Shown here: positions 63,825-64,000 of the stretch, in pieces | Layout of the letters: every line of letters starts with the position of its first letter | Numbering within the stretch: position 1 is the stretch's first letter | Origin: Alloyangia pacifica | GTDB taxonomy: Bacteria; Pseudomonadota; Alphaproteobacteria; Rhodobacterales; Rhodobacteraceae | Direction of reading: 5' to 3' | Length of the DNA: 64,000 bases | NCBI RefSeq assembly: GCF_003111685.1 | Contig: NZ_CP022189.1 | Span: forward strand, 946,001 to 1,010,000 | Made by a program: the position numbers and the translations under genes | Notes under the pieces: generated by a model | Seen by the model: only the letters and a program-made list of their open reading frames with translations | What the model was told of the DNA's origin: nothing | The model's database searches: none

Positions 63825-64000
63825 TTATTTGAATGACGGGGCGATGTATTCTGAGATCATCTGCTGTACAGTGTCTTGGTCGGCTTCGATGAATGCGCTG
63901 CGGATTATTTCCTGGACCTCTTCTGAATACGCTTCAGACAGGCTTGCTGGACGGGGGAAACCTTGGTCTTTGACTTCTAAGATCTCAAATATCGCTTCGT
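63825..64000 (-). CDS. Partial reverse-strand gene, candidate moron
   Basis: Only the C-terminal 57 codons lie in the window; the start is beyond the right edge. The protein end is acidic and ends ISEYIAPSFK before a TAA at 63825-63827. The DNA is clearly poorer in GC than the flanking structural genes and runs opposite to them. This is the usual appearance of a moron inserted in a late operon. The function is unknown. Confidence 0.6.
   Translation of the reverse strand, partial: EAIFEILEVKDQGFPRPASLSEAYSEEVQEIIRSAFIEADQDTVQQMISEYIAPSFK

Overview
The window is high-GC chromosomal DNA of an alphaproteobacterium, most probably a marine Rhodobacteraceae/Roseobacter-type organism. The reasons are the alphaproteobacterial protein families (DUF1127, DUF2842, YciB), the bacterial type A RNase P RNA, an FnrL-type box and an intergenic motif typical of that family. 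It has two parts: ordinary chromosome at about 1-42.4 kb, and the left two thirds of a Mu-like transposable prophage with its cargo at about 42.4-64 kb, which runs off the right edge.

Chromosomal part. 136-1743 holds an SDR dehydrogenase and an FAH-family hydrolase that look like the end of a deoxy-sugar acid pathway (L-fuconate type). Then come small envelope lipoproteins (CHAP, peptidoglycan-binding), a [2Fe-2S] ferredoxin, a YmdB-type phosphodiesterase, a DMT exporter, an SLC13/RCK permease and YebC. 9.1-13.5 kb has small enzymes: an ABM-fold protein, two alpha/beta hydrolases (one without its nucleophile), a glyoxalase-fold protein and an NTF2-like protein. 13.5-14.3 kb has rnpB and rpmG. 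pabB/pabC (15-16.8 kb), a Bax inhibitor-1 protein, DUF1127, LysR, a quinone oxidoreductase, an XRE regulator behind an FNR-type box and hairpin, a histidinol-phosphatase-like enzyme, two purine deaminases around two CAP-domain lipoproteins, mgtE, a 5-formyl-THF cyclo-ligase, purD, xseA, a lytic transglycosylase, ftsY, MgtC, yciB, an MHS transporter, purA, an AEC carrier, a PhnP-like MBL enzyme, tatD, a glycosyltransferase and a VanZ-like protein follow.

Prophage and cargo. The base composition drops visibly at about 42.4 kb. Between 42.9 and 47.5 kb is cargo. Its centre is a two-gene Pycsar anti-phage system: a class III nucleotide cyclase (PycC) and an effector with a cyclic-nucleotide-binding domain fused to a TIR domain (PycTIR). 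Around it are three proteins of unknown function. Four 28-bp sites that look like XerC/XerD dif sites, all in the same orientation, cut this cargo into modules. The idea that defence genes were shuffled into the phage as Xer-mobile modules is the most novel observation here.

The phage core then follows the Mu plan: C-type repressor on the minus strand, three operator-like repeats, a Cro/Ner-like protein, a ParB-like protein, MuA transposase (DDE), MuB ATPase, DUF3164, GemA/gp16 and a Mor-like activator. The lysis genes come next (GH24 lysozyme, holin), then gp25-gp27-like proteins, terminase, DUF935 portal, gp30-like head protein and virion morphogenesis protein G. A low-GC reverse-strand gene interrupts the head operon at the right edge and looks like a moron. 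The head protease, major head and tail genes and the right end are not in the window.
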